Shown piece after piece: positions 51,987 through 59,852 of a stretch of DNA of 64,000 nucleotides. The stretch spans positions 1 through 64,000 of the forward strand of contig JANRJC010000031.1 of NCBI GenBank assembly GCA_033764335.1, in the 5' to 3' direction. The DNA is from JAGQVA01 sp033764335. Lineage in GTDB: Bacteria > Bacteroidota > Bacteroidia > J057. Each line of letters opens with the position of its first letter. The first letter of the stretch is position 1. The notes under the pieces were generated by a model. It had not been told where the DNA came from, did no database searches, and saw only the letters and a list, made by a program, of their open reading frames with translations. A program made the translations under genes and the position numbers.

Positions 51987-52101
51987 CACGTTACGCGTAT
52001 AGGTTACGCATATAGTCAGGAAGAAGACCGGGTTTTTGGCACGAGAATGGGTATATGGGGTTTTTACGTCTGCATATATGCGCAGCGTGTAATTGGAAAG
52101 T

Positions 52102-52361
52102 ATGGAGATAAAAATTTTCACCTTGCGATTTGAGGGGGAAAAAGGTCAGTTTATGACGGAGGAAATGGAGGCGTTTTGTGCCAATAAACGGATTGTGGAG
52201 AGTAAAAGTGCCTTTTTTCAGACGGGAAATACCCCCTGGTGGACCGTATATAAGGTTTGGAATCGGTAAGAGGTTTTGGCCCCAAACGCATCGCCAGTTA
52301 CGGGCAGGAAATCATCCAGATGATCAAACAATTTTACGGCCATGACACCCCGGAGAGTTGA
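52102..52361 (+). pseudogene. HRDC-type DGR accessory gene, internally deleted
   Basis: Two pieces of one gene remain. From the ATG at 52102 the frame gives a 55-residue peptide (MEIKIFTLRF, AFFQTGNTPWWTVYKVWNR) ending at 52269, typical of the start of the HRDC-like accessory protein found in some DGRs. In another frame, from 52272, GFGPKRIASYGQEIIQMIKQ (the signature HRDC end) runs to the stop at 52361. The middle of the HRDC fold is missing and the two halves are out of frame, so it is a deletion plus frameshift pseudogene. The stop overlaps the Avd start by 20 bases, showing the original operon order. Confidence 0.75.
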
Positions 52362-52701
52362 CCAGTACCCGGTCTTCGGGCAGTGGTACCGCACGCTCAA
52401 TGCAATCATGGATCTATGCGATAAACTGCCCCGTTCGGTGCGTCCTACGCTGACCCAGCAGATCCTGCAGCACAGCCTGGAGATCATTGATCTGCTTACG
52501 GAGTCCATTTACCAGAAAGAACGCCGTCCGCTGCTGCTGCGGGTCAACCTTCGGCTGGAGCAATTGCGGATATTATTTCGCATCTGCTTTGACCGGAAGT
52601 ATATATCGGGTAAACAATTTGAACATCTCACCTCCGAAACCGATGCTACGGGCCGCATGATCGGCGGTTGGCTGAAATCGCCCGTGGCCCCTCACCCATG
52701 A
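52342..52701 (+). CDS. avd: DGR accessory variability determinant (Avd-like four-helix protein)
   Basis: A 119-residue basic, all-helical protein (YPVFGQWYRTLNAIMDLCDK, LPRSVRPTLTQQILQHSLEI, LLLRVNLRLEQLRILFRIC) with the length and helix pattern of the Avd/bAvd family. In known DGRs a pentamer of Avd binds the reverse transcriptase and the template RNA. The many arginines suit nucleic-acid binding. Its stop overlaps the start of the reverse transcriptase by four bases (ATGA), so the pair is coupled. No damage visible. Confidence 0.85.
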   Translation: MTPRRVDQYPVFGQWYRTLNAIMDLCDKLPRSVRPTLTQQILQHSLEIIDLLTESIYQKERRPLLLRVNLRLEQLRILFRICFDRKYISGKQFEHLTSETDATGRMIGGWLKSPVAPHP

Positions 52702-53684
52702 AACGATCCGGCAATTTGTGGGAGACGCTGACGAGTTTCGGCCACTTACATCAGGCCTTTCACCAAGCGCGGAAAGGCAGCAGTCGAAGTCCGGAAGCCC
52801 ATGCCTACTTTTTTCACCTGGAAAAGGCGTTGTTTTCTTTGCAAAGCGAGCTAAAGGAAGGCGCATATATGCCTTCACCCTACCGATATTTTCGCATATA
52901 TGACCCGAAAGAGCGCGTGATCTCGGTGGCTCCCTTTAAAGATCGGGTGGTTCACCATGCGGTCGTGAGGTTGATGGAGCCGATTTACGAGCGGTGTTTT
53001 ATTTTTGACAGCTACGCAACCCGAAAAAATAAAGGAACCCACGCCGCCATTCACCGGGCACAGGAATTTTTGCGGGAAAATCGGTGGTTTTTCAAAACCG
53101 ATATAGACCAGTATTTTGCCTCTATCCGGCATGACCGGTTGCGGGAAATTTTAGCGAGGAAAATCAAAGACCCGCAGTTTCTAGCCTTAATCGAAAAAAT
53201 CATCCGGAACGGCGGAGAAAACGGGGTAGGTTTGCCCATTGGCAATCTCACGAGCCAGTTTCTGGCGAATGTCTATCTGAACTCGTTTGACCATTTTGTG
53301 AAGGAGGAATTAAAGGTAAAGGCCTATTTGCGGTACATGGATGATTTTGTCCTCTTTTCCGAAGACAAAAACCACCTGAAAGCATGGCGGGGGGAAGTGG
53401 AGGACTATTTGCGTACCACCCTCGCCGTGGAACTGAAACCTTCGGCCAGTTTTTTTAATCAGCGGTTAAACGGGTTACGGTTTTTGGGAGCGCGTATATT
53501 TCCCGATTTAGTGCGCATCCACCCCGAAAATTTGCGGCGATGTATAAAGCGGATGAAGGCCGCGGAATCCGCACTCGCAAAGGATGAAATGACCGGAGAA
53601 GAATGGTTGCTCAGTCTGGAAAGCCGCCGGGCGGGGGATAAGGATCGGGGACAAAATGCGCACTTCGGCGAATCGCGAGAATGA
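52698..53684 (+). CDS. DGR-type reverse transcriptase, probably truncated at C-terminus
   Basis: A 328-residue reverse transcriptase; the ATG at 52698 is chosen for its ATGA overlap with Avd. Catalytic motifs are intact: FKTDIDQYFASI (motif A, about residue 131), GLPIGNLTSQFLANVYLN (motif B, in the DGR-specific LPIGNLTSQ form, near 180) and RYMDDFVLFSEDK (motif C, near 213), followed by GLRFLGARIF. After LSLESRR the sequence diverges from the family end (usually a further helical segment of 40-50 residues) into a stretch continuous with the intergenic repeat cluster. So the fingers and palm remain, but the tail and the downstream template repeat may be gone. It would copy template RNA into VR-bound cDNA with adenine errors. 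Confidence 0.88.
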   Translation: MKRSGNLWETLTSFGHLHQAFHQARKGSSRSPEAHAYFFHLEKALFSLQSELKEGAYMPSPYRYFRIYDPKERVISVAPFKDRVVHHAVVRLMEPIYERCFIFDSYATRKNKGTHAAIHRAQEFLRENRWFFKTDIDQYFASIRHDRLREILARKIKDPQFLALIEKIIRNGGENGVGLPIGNLTSQFLANVYLNSFDHFVKEELKVKAYLRYMDDFVLFSEDKNHLKAWRGEVEDYLRTTLAVELKPSASFFNQRLNGLRFLGARIFPDLVRIHPENLRRCIKRMKAAESALAKDEMTGEEWLLSLESRRAGDKDRGQNAHFGESRE

Positions 53685-54033
53685 AAAATAAAGAGAGATG
53701 CCGTTGGCTACCGATGTTGCGGCCCTCCGGGCCTTTGTGTCTGCGACACACCGTTTTGGTGCCAAAGGCATAGAAACATGTGATCGCTCCGCGATCGCGC
53801 CTCCGGCGCATCATATTCGTCGCGGGGGAATTCATTCCCCCATTTGCGACGCCCCAATATTGATAGCGAGGGAATTCATTCCCTCGTTTGGTACGATTTA
53901 CAAAGTAAGAAGGAAACCGCAGGTCGCTTACTTCATACTTCCCCCACACCCCGTCAGTACCCCTTCCCAAGGGGTACGGTTCGACGGAAGGGGTTAAACA
54001 CAAAGGGGTACGGTTCGACGGAAGGGGTTAAAC
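53685..54033. repeat. Intergenic repeat cluster (palindromes and tandem 34-mer)
   Basis: About 340 bases with no convincing gene, made of short symmetric words: GGCCCTCCGGGCC, GATCGCTCCGCGATC, GGGGGAATTCATTCCCCC and GAGGGAATTCATTCCCTC. At the end a 31-base unit (AAGGGGTACGGTTCGACGGA...) is present twice with a 34-base period (53969-53999 and 54003-54033). The first part reads in frame with the reverse transcriptase. The cluster resembles mobile or recombinogenic intergenic repeats of Bacteroidota and shares words with 12091-12135. Confidence 0.65.
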
Positions 54034-54945
54034 CACATCCACCTGCCGGTAGGCGTTTATGAGTTTGCGCTCGCCTTCTTTGCCTTTTTCGGCGTTGCCG
54101 TGTTCCATGCCGAGGATGCCGGTGAATCCTTTTTTGTGGATGTGTTTAAAGAGATTTTGGTAGTTCATCTCGCCCGTTGTAGGCTCGTTGCGGCCGGGGT
54201 TGTCTCCGATCTGAAAATAGGCTACTTCGTCCCATGCGGCTTCAATATTGGGGATGATGTTTCCTTCCTGGATTTGTTGGTGGTACATGTCAAACAGTAT
54301 CTTACACGACGGACTTCCCACCGCACGGCAGATTTCATATCCCTGCGAGATTTTGGTGAGAAACAGGCCCGGATGGTTGAAAAAATTAAGCGGCTCCAGT
54401 ACCATAACCAGTCCGTGTGGTTCGAGGATTTCGCAGGCTTTTTTCAGCGCTTCGATGACATTGACGGTCTGATAGCCCATGTCTTTGCGCAGGTCCAGAT
54501 GGCCGGGCACGACGGTCATCCATTTGGCGTTGACTCGTTTGGCGACTTCGACGGAGTCGCGAATGTCTTTCAGAAATTCGTCGCGAAACTCCGCCTTGCC
54601 AGAGGTCAGGCTGGCTTCCGACCAATAGATCTTGTGGGCGACAAACACGCCCATTTCGATGCCTCTTTTGGTCATCGCCTGAGCCATTTTTTCCTGAACG
54701 GCGACTTCTCTGCCCTTCATTCCGTTGTCCTCGAAGGCTGTAAATCCTTCGTCAGCCATGAAATTGAGTTGATCTACGGGGTCTTCTCCGGCCGAATTTT
54801 TAAACATGCCAATATGAGGAGCATATTTCATGTTGAATTTTTTCCCCTCAAAAGTGGATTTATTTGAGGCGGCAATTCCGGTGGTAACAGTAGCGGCCAC
54901 GGTAGCGGCGGCTACGCTTTTTTTGACAAAATCTCTTCGTTTCAT
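54028..54945 (-). CDS. Exported sugar phosphate isomerase/epimerase-like TIM-barrel protein
   Basis: A 305-residue protein with a twin-arginine-like N-terminus (MKRRDFVKKSVAAATVAATV) and an AP-endonuclease-2/xylose-isomerase-like TIM barrel. Metal-site strands are visible: AKWMTVVPGH, MVLEPLNFFNHPG, CKILFDMYHQQIQEG, VAYFQIGDNPGRNEP and ILGMEHGNAEKG, ordered as in hydroxypyruvate-isomerase-like proteins. The Glu, Asp and His residues needed for the metal are there. It is the last gene of the six-gene minus-strand operon with a Gfo/Idh/MocA oxidoreductase and a DUF1080 protein, a set used in 3-keto-sugar conversion. Confidence 0.87.
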   Translation of the reverse strand: MKRRDFVKKSVAAATVAATVTTGIAASNKSTFEGKKFNMKYAPHIGMFKNSAGEDPVDQLNFMADEGFTAFEDNGMKGREVAVQEKMAQAMTKRGIEMGVFVAHKIYWSEASLTSGKAEFRDEFLKDIRDSVEVAKRVNAKWMTVVPGHLDLRKDMGYQTVNVIEALKKACEILEPHGLVMVLEPLNFFNHPGLFLTKISQGYEICRAVGSPSCKILFDMYHQQIQEGNIIPNIEAAWDEVAYFQIGDNPGRNEPTTGEMNYQNLFKHIHKKGFTGILGMEHGNAEKGKEGERKLINAYRQVDVV

Positions 54946-54965
54946 TGGAGTTGTAGTTTTAGTGG

Positions 54966-55967
54966 TTAATGTATTTCGGTGAAGTAGAGGGCTGTTTGAT
55001 TTTTTTTATGGAGCTTATGGGCGATTTTTTTTCCTTTTTCGGCTCCCACGATGCTGAGGGTTGTGGCCAGGGCATCGGCGTCCATTCCGTCAGGAGCCAC
55101 TACGGTGACGAGTCTTCGACTCTGAATACCGTAACCCGTCCGCGGATCAATGATGTGGGAATACCGTTTCCCGTCTGCTTCGACATATTTATAGGTATCT
55201 CCGGAAGTGGCTACTCCGCAATGACTGAGGTAAAGGGTCTTGCGTAGGGTATCGGGGGTTTCTTTTTGGGTAAATATTTCGACTTTCCAACCGGTCTGGC
55301 CGGGAGGGGGAGCACCGAGGCGAAGCCCGCCGCCACCGTCCACAAGGGCAACCGGTATTCCTTCCCGTAACAAAACTTCATAAGCCTTGTCGGAGGCGTA
55401 ACCTTTGGCGATTGCGCCGAGGTCGAGTTTCATTCCCGGTTGTTTCAGCATGACTGACAGGTCTTTTTTCCGAAGCTGAAGGTTTTTATAGTTTACTTTT
55501 GCAACCGCCTTCCAAATCTGTTCTTCTGATGGCAAAACCTGTTGTCGCATGGCTCTTCGCCAAATCAGGCTCAGGGGACCAATCGTTACATCAAAAGCGC
55601 CTTTGCTGTATCGGGAAACCTGCTGCGACCGCACCAGTACGTTCCACAGATCGGAACTGACTTTCTGATATGTGCCGGTGCCTGCCTGAGCGGCTAACCT
55701 GCTGATTTCGCTATCGGGCAAATAGTCGCTCATGCTTTGGTTGAGAGAGTCTATTCGGGCAAATGCTTTTCCAGCGGCATTTTGGGCAATGGCTTCATTT
55801 TCTGCATAGAGCACGATCCGAAAAGTAGTGCCCATCTGCGGGTGTTCGAAGGTAAACCGCCCGGTTTGCTGGGAAAAAAGAACGTTATTTCCACAACAAA
55901 CACCGGACAATCCGCAAAAGCAGATTACCCGGTGCAGTGTTGTGAATAACCGGATAAGGCGTTTCAT
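54966..55967 (-). CDS. apbE: FAD:protein FMN transferase (ApbE family), copy 2
   Basis: A 333-residue flavin transferase with a signal-like N-terminus that holds four cysteines (CFCGLSGVCC). Motifs: HPQMGTTFRIVLY, the FAD-site DLGAIAKGYASDKAY, the loop VALVDGGGGLRLG (GGGG in place of the more usual GGDL), GVATSGDTYKYV, SHIIDPRTGYGIQS and DADALATTLSIVG. It is quite different from the copy at 12395, so each probably serves its own acceptor. It sits between the Gfo/Idh/MocA gene (6 bases) and the TIM-barrel gene; no acceptor was recognised nearby. Confidence 0.9.
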   Translation of the reverse strand: MKRLIRLFTTLHRVICFCGLSGVCCGNNVLFSQQTGRFTFEHPQMGTTFRIVLYAENEAIAQNAAGKAFARIDSLNQSMSDYLPDSEISRLAAQAGTGTYQKVSSDLWNVLVRSQQVSRYSKGAFDVTIGPLSLIWRRAMRQQVLPSEEQIWKAVAKVNYKNLQLRKKDLSVMLKQPGMKLDLGAIAKGYASDKAYEVLLREGIPVALVDGGGGLRLGAPPPGQTGWKVEIFTQKETPDTLRKTLYLSHCGVATSGDTYKYVEADGKRYSHIIDPRTGYGIQSRRLVTVVAPDGMDADALATTLSIVGAEKGKKIAHKLHKKNQTALYFTEIH

Positions 55968-55973
55968 TCGGTT

Positions 55974-57338
55974 TTATCGGGCTTCAGACACTCCCGGAGT
56001 GGCAATCGGGTAAAATCCGTTTTTGTCGGGTAAAACTGGCGGTTGGGCGTCCCAAGCGAAGGTTTTAGGCAGCAGGCTAACTTGTGAGTTGATGGCATCT
56101 TCCCATTCAATCACTTTGCCGGAATAGGTGACCATTCGTCCGAGAATAGCCGTCATGGTGCTTTTTGCTCCGTTTTCTGCGTCGGCAAATTTGTATTCAC
56201 CGGCGGCGATGGCGGCAAAAAGTTCGTCGTGTTCTACCTGATAAGGATCGGCTTGTTCGCGGGATTTGTATTCCCAGATGGTATGGCCTTTGGCGGTCTG
56301 AATGACTCCGGGTTTGGGCGCAAATCCGCTGGAACCCTGGAAAGCCTCCGAGACGCGGTTCATACATCCTTTGATATGGCGACACTGGCTAAACATGCGC
56401 TGGCCATTGGCAAATTCGTACTCTACGGCAAAATGGTCGAATATTTCTCCGTATTCTTTTCCGTTTCTGACTTGTCTTCCGCCCATGCCATGTGCGCGTA
56501 CGGGATAACCTTGGAATACCCAGTTTCCGACGTCGAGGTTGTGGATATGTTGTTCGACGATATGGTCACCGCAGAGCCAGTTAAAGTAGTACCAGTTGCG
56601 CATCTGGTATTCCATCTCGGTCTGTTTTGCCTCGCGGGGTTTTACCCATACGCCGTCGCTATTCCAATAGACATGAGCCGTATGAATGTCGCCAATCGCG
56701 CCGCCGTGCAGATGGGTAACCCACTGGCGGTAAACATCCTGATAATGGCGCTGTAGCCCTACGACTACGTTGAGTTGTTTCTTTTTGGCTTCTTCTGCTG
56801 CTGCCAATATCCTGCGCACACCGGGTGCGTCAGTGGCTACGGGTTTTTCCATGAAAATATGTTTACCCGCAGCGACAGCTGCTTCAAAATGAATCGGACG
56901 GAATCCGGGAGGGGTCGCAATGAGTACCACGTCACAAAGTTTGATGACTTCTTTGTAAGCATCAAAACCTACAAATTTGTTGGATTCGGGTACATCCACG
57001 CGGTCGGACATGCTGGCCGTTCCTTTTCCGGTGTAATCGGGGTAGTCCTGTGCCGTGAGGTTTTTGTAGCTTTGGTCGAGGCGATCCCGGAAGGCATCTG
57101 CCATCGCTACGAGTTTGACACTCTGGTGAGTACTCAGGGCCTGAGCCGCGGCTCCTGTACCGCGACCACCGCAGCCGATAAGGCCGATTTTGATGACATC
57201 ACTTCCACCTGCATAAGCTTTGGCCGAAATGATGGGCAACTGACTTGCCATCAACCCGCCCATTACCAGCGTAGAGCTTTTGATAAAGTCTCTCCGGTTG
57301 AACTGGGAAGGCGTTTTTTTCGTTTTTTCTGAAGACAT
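55974..57338 (-). CDS. Gfo/Idh/MocA-family oxidoreductase (Tat-exported)
   Basis: A 454-residue NAD(P)-dependent oxidoreductase. The twin-arginine signal is in FNRRDFIKSSTLVMGGLMAS. The Rossmann motif is IKIGLIGCGGRGTGAA near residue 50, the conserved EKPVATDAPG carries the catalytic Lys, and the middle and C-terminal alpha/beta domain contains GDIHTAHVYW and HIVEQHIHNLDVGNW. Periplasmic Gfo/Idh/MocA enzymes of this type oxidise sugars or glycosides to 3-keto forms. It is in one operon with an isomerase and DUF1080 protein, both consistent with that path. Confidence 0.9.
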   Translation of the reverse strand: MSSEKTKKTPSQFNRRDFIKSSTLVMGGLMASQLPIISAKAYAGGSDVIKIGLIGCGGRGTGAAAQALSTHQSVKLVAMADAFRDRLDQSYKNLTAQDYPDYTGKGTASMSDRVDVPESNKFVGFDAYKEVIKLCDVVLIATPPGFRPIHFEAAVAAGKHIFMEKPVATDAPGVRRILAAAEEAKKKQLNVVVGLQRHYQDVYRQWVTHLHGGAIGDIHTAHVYWNSDGVWVKPREAKQTEMEYQMRNWYYFNWLCGDHIVEQHIHNLDVGNWVFQGYPVRAHGMGGRQVRNGKEYGEIFDHFAVEYEFANGQRMFSQCRHIKGCMNRVSEAFQGSSGFAPKPGVIQTAKGHTIWEYKSREQADPYQVEHDELFAAIAAGEYKFADAENGAKSTMTAILGRMVTYSGKVIEWEDAINSQVSLLPKTFAWDAQPPVLPDKNGFYPIATPGVSEAR

Positions 57339-57363
57339 AATAGTTAGTGTTAAAATTCAAAAA

Positions 57364-58377
57364 TTATTCATCCAAAGTAATTTTCCAGAATTGAGCGACC
57401 TCTTCGGCGGTCATTTGCCGGGCAGGGCGAACCAGCCGGAAACCCACAAAAGGCGAGTCGGTATTCCACCAGAAACTTTTAGGCAACTGGGGGTCGCGGC
57501 GTTTCCAGTTCATGCTTGACTCGGTACGGGCTGCTGAGCGAATATCGTGGGCATCGTTGTCCCAGTTTCCCCCTTTGACGGTGCGGGGATGGAGTTTGAC
57601 CGGAACTGACCACGGAGATACATTCTCCGAATCATTCATACCCGCGTAGAAATCGGCTTTGTACTGGTCAAGGGTCCATTCAGAGACATTGCCGTGCATA
57701 TCGTAGAGTCCCCACGGATTGGGTTTTTTGAGGCCCAGCTTGTGATAAGCGGCATCGCTATTTTCGTAGTACCAGGCGTAGTCGCCGAGTTGAGTGGAGT
57801 CATTGCCAAAGGAAAAAGCGGTTTCCGTACCTGCACGACAGGCGTATTCCCATTCGGCTTCGGTAGGCAGACGGTAAAATACTCCGGTTTTCTGGTACAA
57901 AAATTTACAGAAACGCAAGGCGGCGTATTGAGTCATACTCACCGCCGGGAATCCGTGTTTTCCCATGCCAAAAGTAGGGTCTTCATACGGTGGGCTGGGA
58001 CGGGTAATGGCGTCAGCCGAATAACTTCCCGGTTTGCCCCCGGTAGAGTCGTTGTCTTTTTCCCGGTCGCGGAAAAGTTCGTAGAGGTCAAAGGAAACCT
58101 CAAGTTTCCCCATCCAGAAAGAATCAACCTTGACCGGTTTTTGCGGGCCTTCGTCGGGGTCTCTTCCTGCTTCTGTATCCGGACTGCCGATCCTAAAAGT
58201 TCCTCCCGGGATCAACACCATGTCAAAAGTAACCGATGTGCCGGGTACGGCCTGAGTATAAGCGCCGTGAATCGTCTGGCTGGTGAGCGTAACGGGTCGC
58301 AGCAGGAAAACAATCCCCGAGAGGGTTACAAGGAAAATATTTTTCAGCGTGGTTTTTGTCATTGATTTAATTGTCAT
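57364..58377 (-). CDS. Formylglycine-generating-enzyme (SUMF1)-like secreted protein
   Basis: A 337-residue protein; the ATG at 58377 overlaps the YceI stop by four bases (ATGA), supporting this start. After a hydrophobic signal, it has an FGE-sulfatase domain: MVLIPGGTFRIGSPDTEAGR, RLPTEAEWEYACRAGTETAF, YAWYYENSDAAYHKLG, GLYDMHGNVSEWTLD, VKGGNWDNDAHDIRSAART and GFRLVRPARQ. The Cys pair of true FGE is not obvious, so an activator role is unproven. It shares the fold with the VR-bearing protein at 49178, but shows no NNY signature or near-identical run, so it is not the missing template. It lies within the 3-keto-sugar-like operon. Confidence 0.88.
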   Translation of the reverse strand: MTIKSMTKTTLKNIFLVTLSGIVFLLRPVTLTSQTIHGAYTQAVPGTSVTFDMVLIPGGTFRIGSPDTEAGRDPDEGPQKPVKVDSFWMGKLEVSFDLYELFRDREKDNDSTGGKPGSYSADAITRPSPPYEDPTFGMGKHGFPAVSMTQYAALRFCKFLYQKTGVFYRLPTEAEWEYACRAGTETAFSFGNDSTQLGDYAWYYENSDAAYHKLGLKKPNPWGLYDMHGNVSEWTLDQYKADFYAGMNDSENVSPWSVPVKLHPRTVKGGNWDNDAHDIRSAARTESSMNWKRRDPQLPKSFWWNTDSPFVGFRLVRPARQMTAEEVAQFWKITLDE

Positions 58378-58982
58378 GCTCCAAAAAACAGGTTAAAAAT
58401 GAGGGTTACGTCTTTGCCGGTTTCGATTTGTCCAAACATTGCGGAGGGAGGTTCCATTCCATAAGTGGTCATGTCGAGCGATTTTTCTCCGGTAAAGTTG
58501 TAGCGGCCGTCGGTTCCTTTTTTTCCCGTCAGCGGAAAGGAGATACTTTGGGTATTTCCGGCCATCGTCAGGTTTCCCGTGGCATTGAGGGTAAAACTTC
58601 CGTCAGTTTTGACTTCTGTTACCGTCGCTTTGACGAGGGTGAATACTACATTCGGGTTTTTTTCGGATTGAAAGGCGTTATAAATTTTGTCATTCATTAC
58701 TGCCCCTCTTCCACCATCCATACTTTTTACTTCAAAGGAAATATTTCCCGCAGCGATGACCGCACCTTTGGCCGGGCTGGCTTTTTTGGTGAAGGATTTG
58801 TCAAGGGTGATTTCGCCCGAAACTTTGCCGATGGTTACATTCCAGTCGTGCAGGGTAGAGGAGCCTTTGACCGAACATACGCTACCCTGGCCCAATATGT
58901 ATTTCTGGCTGAATACCCTTGCCGGGATAAAAAACAGGCCGATCATCGCTATTATCAGCCCTGTAAATAGGAGTTTCTTCAT
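58374..58982 (-). CDS. YceI-family lipocalin-like periplasmic protein
   Basis: A 202-residue exported protein (signal ending ARVFSQ). YceI features are visible: GSSTLHDWNVTIGKVSGEIT, AAGNISFEVKSMDGG, NDKIYNAFQSEKNPNVVFTL and a FTLNATGNLTMAGNTQ strand, making a closed beta barrel that binds polyisoprenoid or other lipids. It is coupled to the FGE-like gene downstream. Its job in a sugar operon is unclear. Confidence 0.9.
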   Translation of the reverse strand: MKKLLFTGLIIAMIGLFFIPARVFSQKYILGQGSVCSVKGSSTLHDWNVTIGKVSGEITLDKSFTKKASPAKGAVIAAGNISFEVKSMDGGRGAVMNDKIYNAFQSEKNPNVVFTLVKATVTEVKTDGSFTLNATGNLTMAGNTQSISFPLTGKKGTDGRYNFTGEKSLDMTTYGMEPPSAMFGQIETGKDVTLIFNLFFGA

Positions 58983-58992
58983 CTTTGTTTTT

Positions 58993-59763
58993 TTACAATT
59001 CCCTTACCCAGATATTGCGGAAACTGACCGGATTGCCGTGGTCTTGGAGGATAATGGGCTGTTTGTCGGCATGTGTCTCGTAAGAAGGCAAACCTTTGTA
59101 CTGCGTGGAGCCTCGGATTTCTACGTGATTTAGGGCAAGCACCCCATTGTGGATAACCGTAACCGTGGCGGGATGTCTCAGGTTTCCGCTTTCGTCAAAA
59201 ACCGGGGCCATAAAAATAATATCGTAAGTCTGCCATTCACCGGGAGGAAGACAAGCGTTGGCGAGGGGTACGTGCTGTTTGTAAATCGAAGCGGTCTGCC
59301 CGTTGGAATAGGTCACATTGTTGTAGCAGTCCAGTACCTGAACTTCATATTTACCCATCAGGAAAATACCGCTGTTGCCTCGGCCCTGTCCGTCTCCGAC
59401 GACAGTGGAAGGCGCACGCCATTCGATGTGGAGTTGCATGTCTCCAAAACTTTGTTTGGAGGTAATGGTACCGGTGCGGGCTACAACGGTAACTGCTCCG
59501 TCTTTGACTTCCCATTTGGCCGGGCTTCCGTCGGCAGATACCCAGTTGGAAAGGTCTTTTCCGTCAAAAAGCACAATGGCATCGGAAGGAGGCGCATCGT
59601 TTTTGCCGGGAGTAACTTTCGGAGGAACCGGAGTCCAGATTTCCGTTACGGTCGGATCCATTTCCTCCCGGTTTTTTCCCTGACCATAGACTAAATCCGA
59701 AAGAGTAATCATCAGAAAAAGCACAATTGCTGCCCGGAATAAAAGATAACTTACATTTTGCAT
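58993..59763 (-). CDS. DUF1080 (3-keto-disaccharide hydrolase-like) protein
   Basis: A 256-residue exported protein. The family pattern is plain: AIVLFDGKDLSNWVSADGSP, AKWEVKDGAVTVVARTGTI, FGDMQLHIEWRAPS, GNSGIFLMGKYEVQVLDCYN and ANACLPPGEWQTYDIIFMAP, and a late PVSFRNIWVREL. The DUF1080 jelly-roll family includes enzymes that cleave 3-keto-glycosides. It is the first gene of a minus-strand operon with YceI, FGE-like, Gfo/Idh/MocA, ApbE and isomerase genes, so the promoter should lie in the 89 bases shared with the divergent channel gene. Confidence 0.9.
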   Translation of the reverse strand: MQNVSYLLFRAAIVLFLMITLSDLVYGQGKNREEMDPTVTEIWTPVPPKVTPGKNDAPPSDAIVLFDGKDLSNWVSADGSPAKWEVKDGAVTVVARTGTITSKQSFGDMQLHIEWRAPSTVVGDGQGRGNSGIFLMGKYEVQVLDCYNNVTYSNGQTASIYKQHVPLANACLPPGEWQTYDIIFMAPVFDESGNLRHPATVTVIHNGVLALNHVEIRGSTQYKGLPSYETHADKQPIILQDHGNPVSFRNIWVREL

Positions 59764-59852
59764 AGGGGTAAATAGGTTAAGTTCGTTTTTATAGAAGCTA
59801 ATATAAACAAATGATTCTTTTTATATAAATTACGCCGAAACTATACTGCAAA

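Noticed and set aside
52698..53684. Retron or group II intron reverse transcriptase
   Set aside because: Motif B is the DGR form LPIGNLTSQ, Avd is directly upstream, there is no maturase/HNH domain, and no msr/msd-like or intron domain V structure is seen beside it.
53620..53740. Possible degraded template repeat at the RT end (GGGACAAAATGCG, GCGAATCGCGAG, GTTGGCTACCG)
   Set aside because: Short words resemble the VR, but the spacing is wrong by about seven bases and non-adenine positions do not match. It is better explained by the intergenic repeat cluster.
53698..54062. Reading frames of 70-100 codons in the repeat cluster
   Set aside because: They run through palindromes and tandem units, differ between frames only by shifts, and have no start context or recognisable domain.
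57364..58377. Second FGE-like gene as the missing DGR template or another DGR target
   Set aside because: It shares only the fold (GGNWDNDA, GFRL). There is no near-identical nucleotide run with the VR, and the codons at variable positions do not show an AAY or NNY pattern. It lies in an unrelated operon on the other strand.
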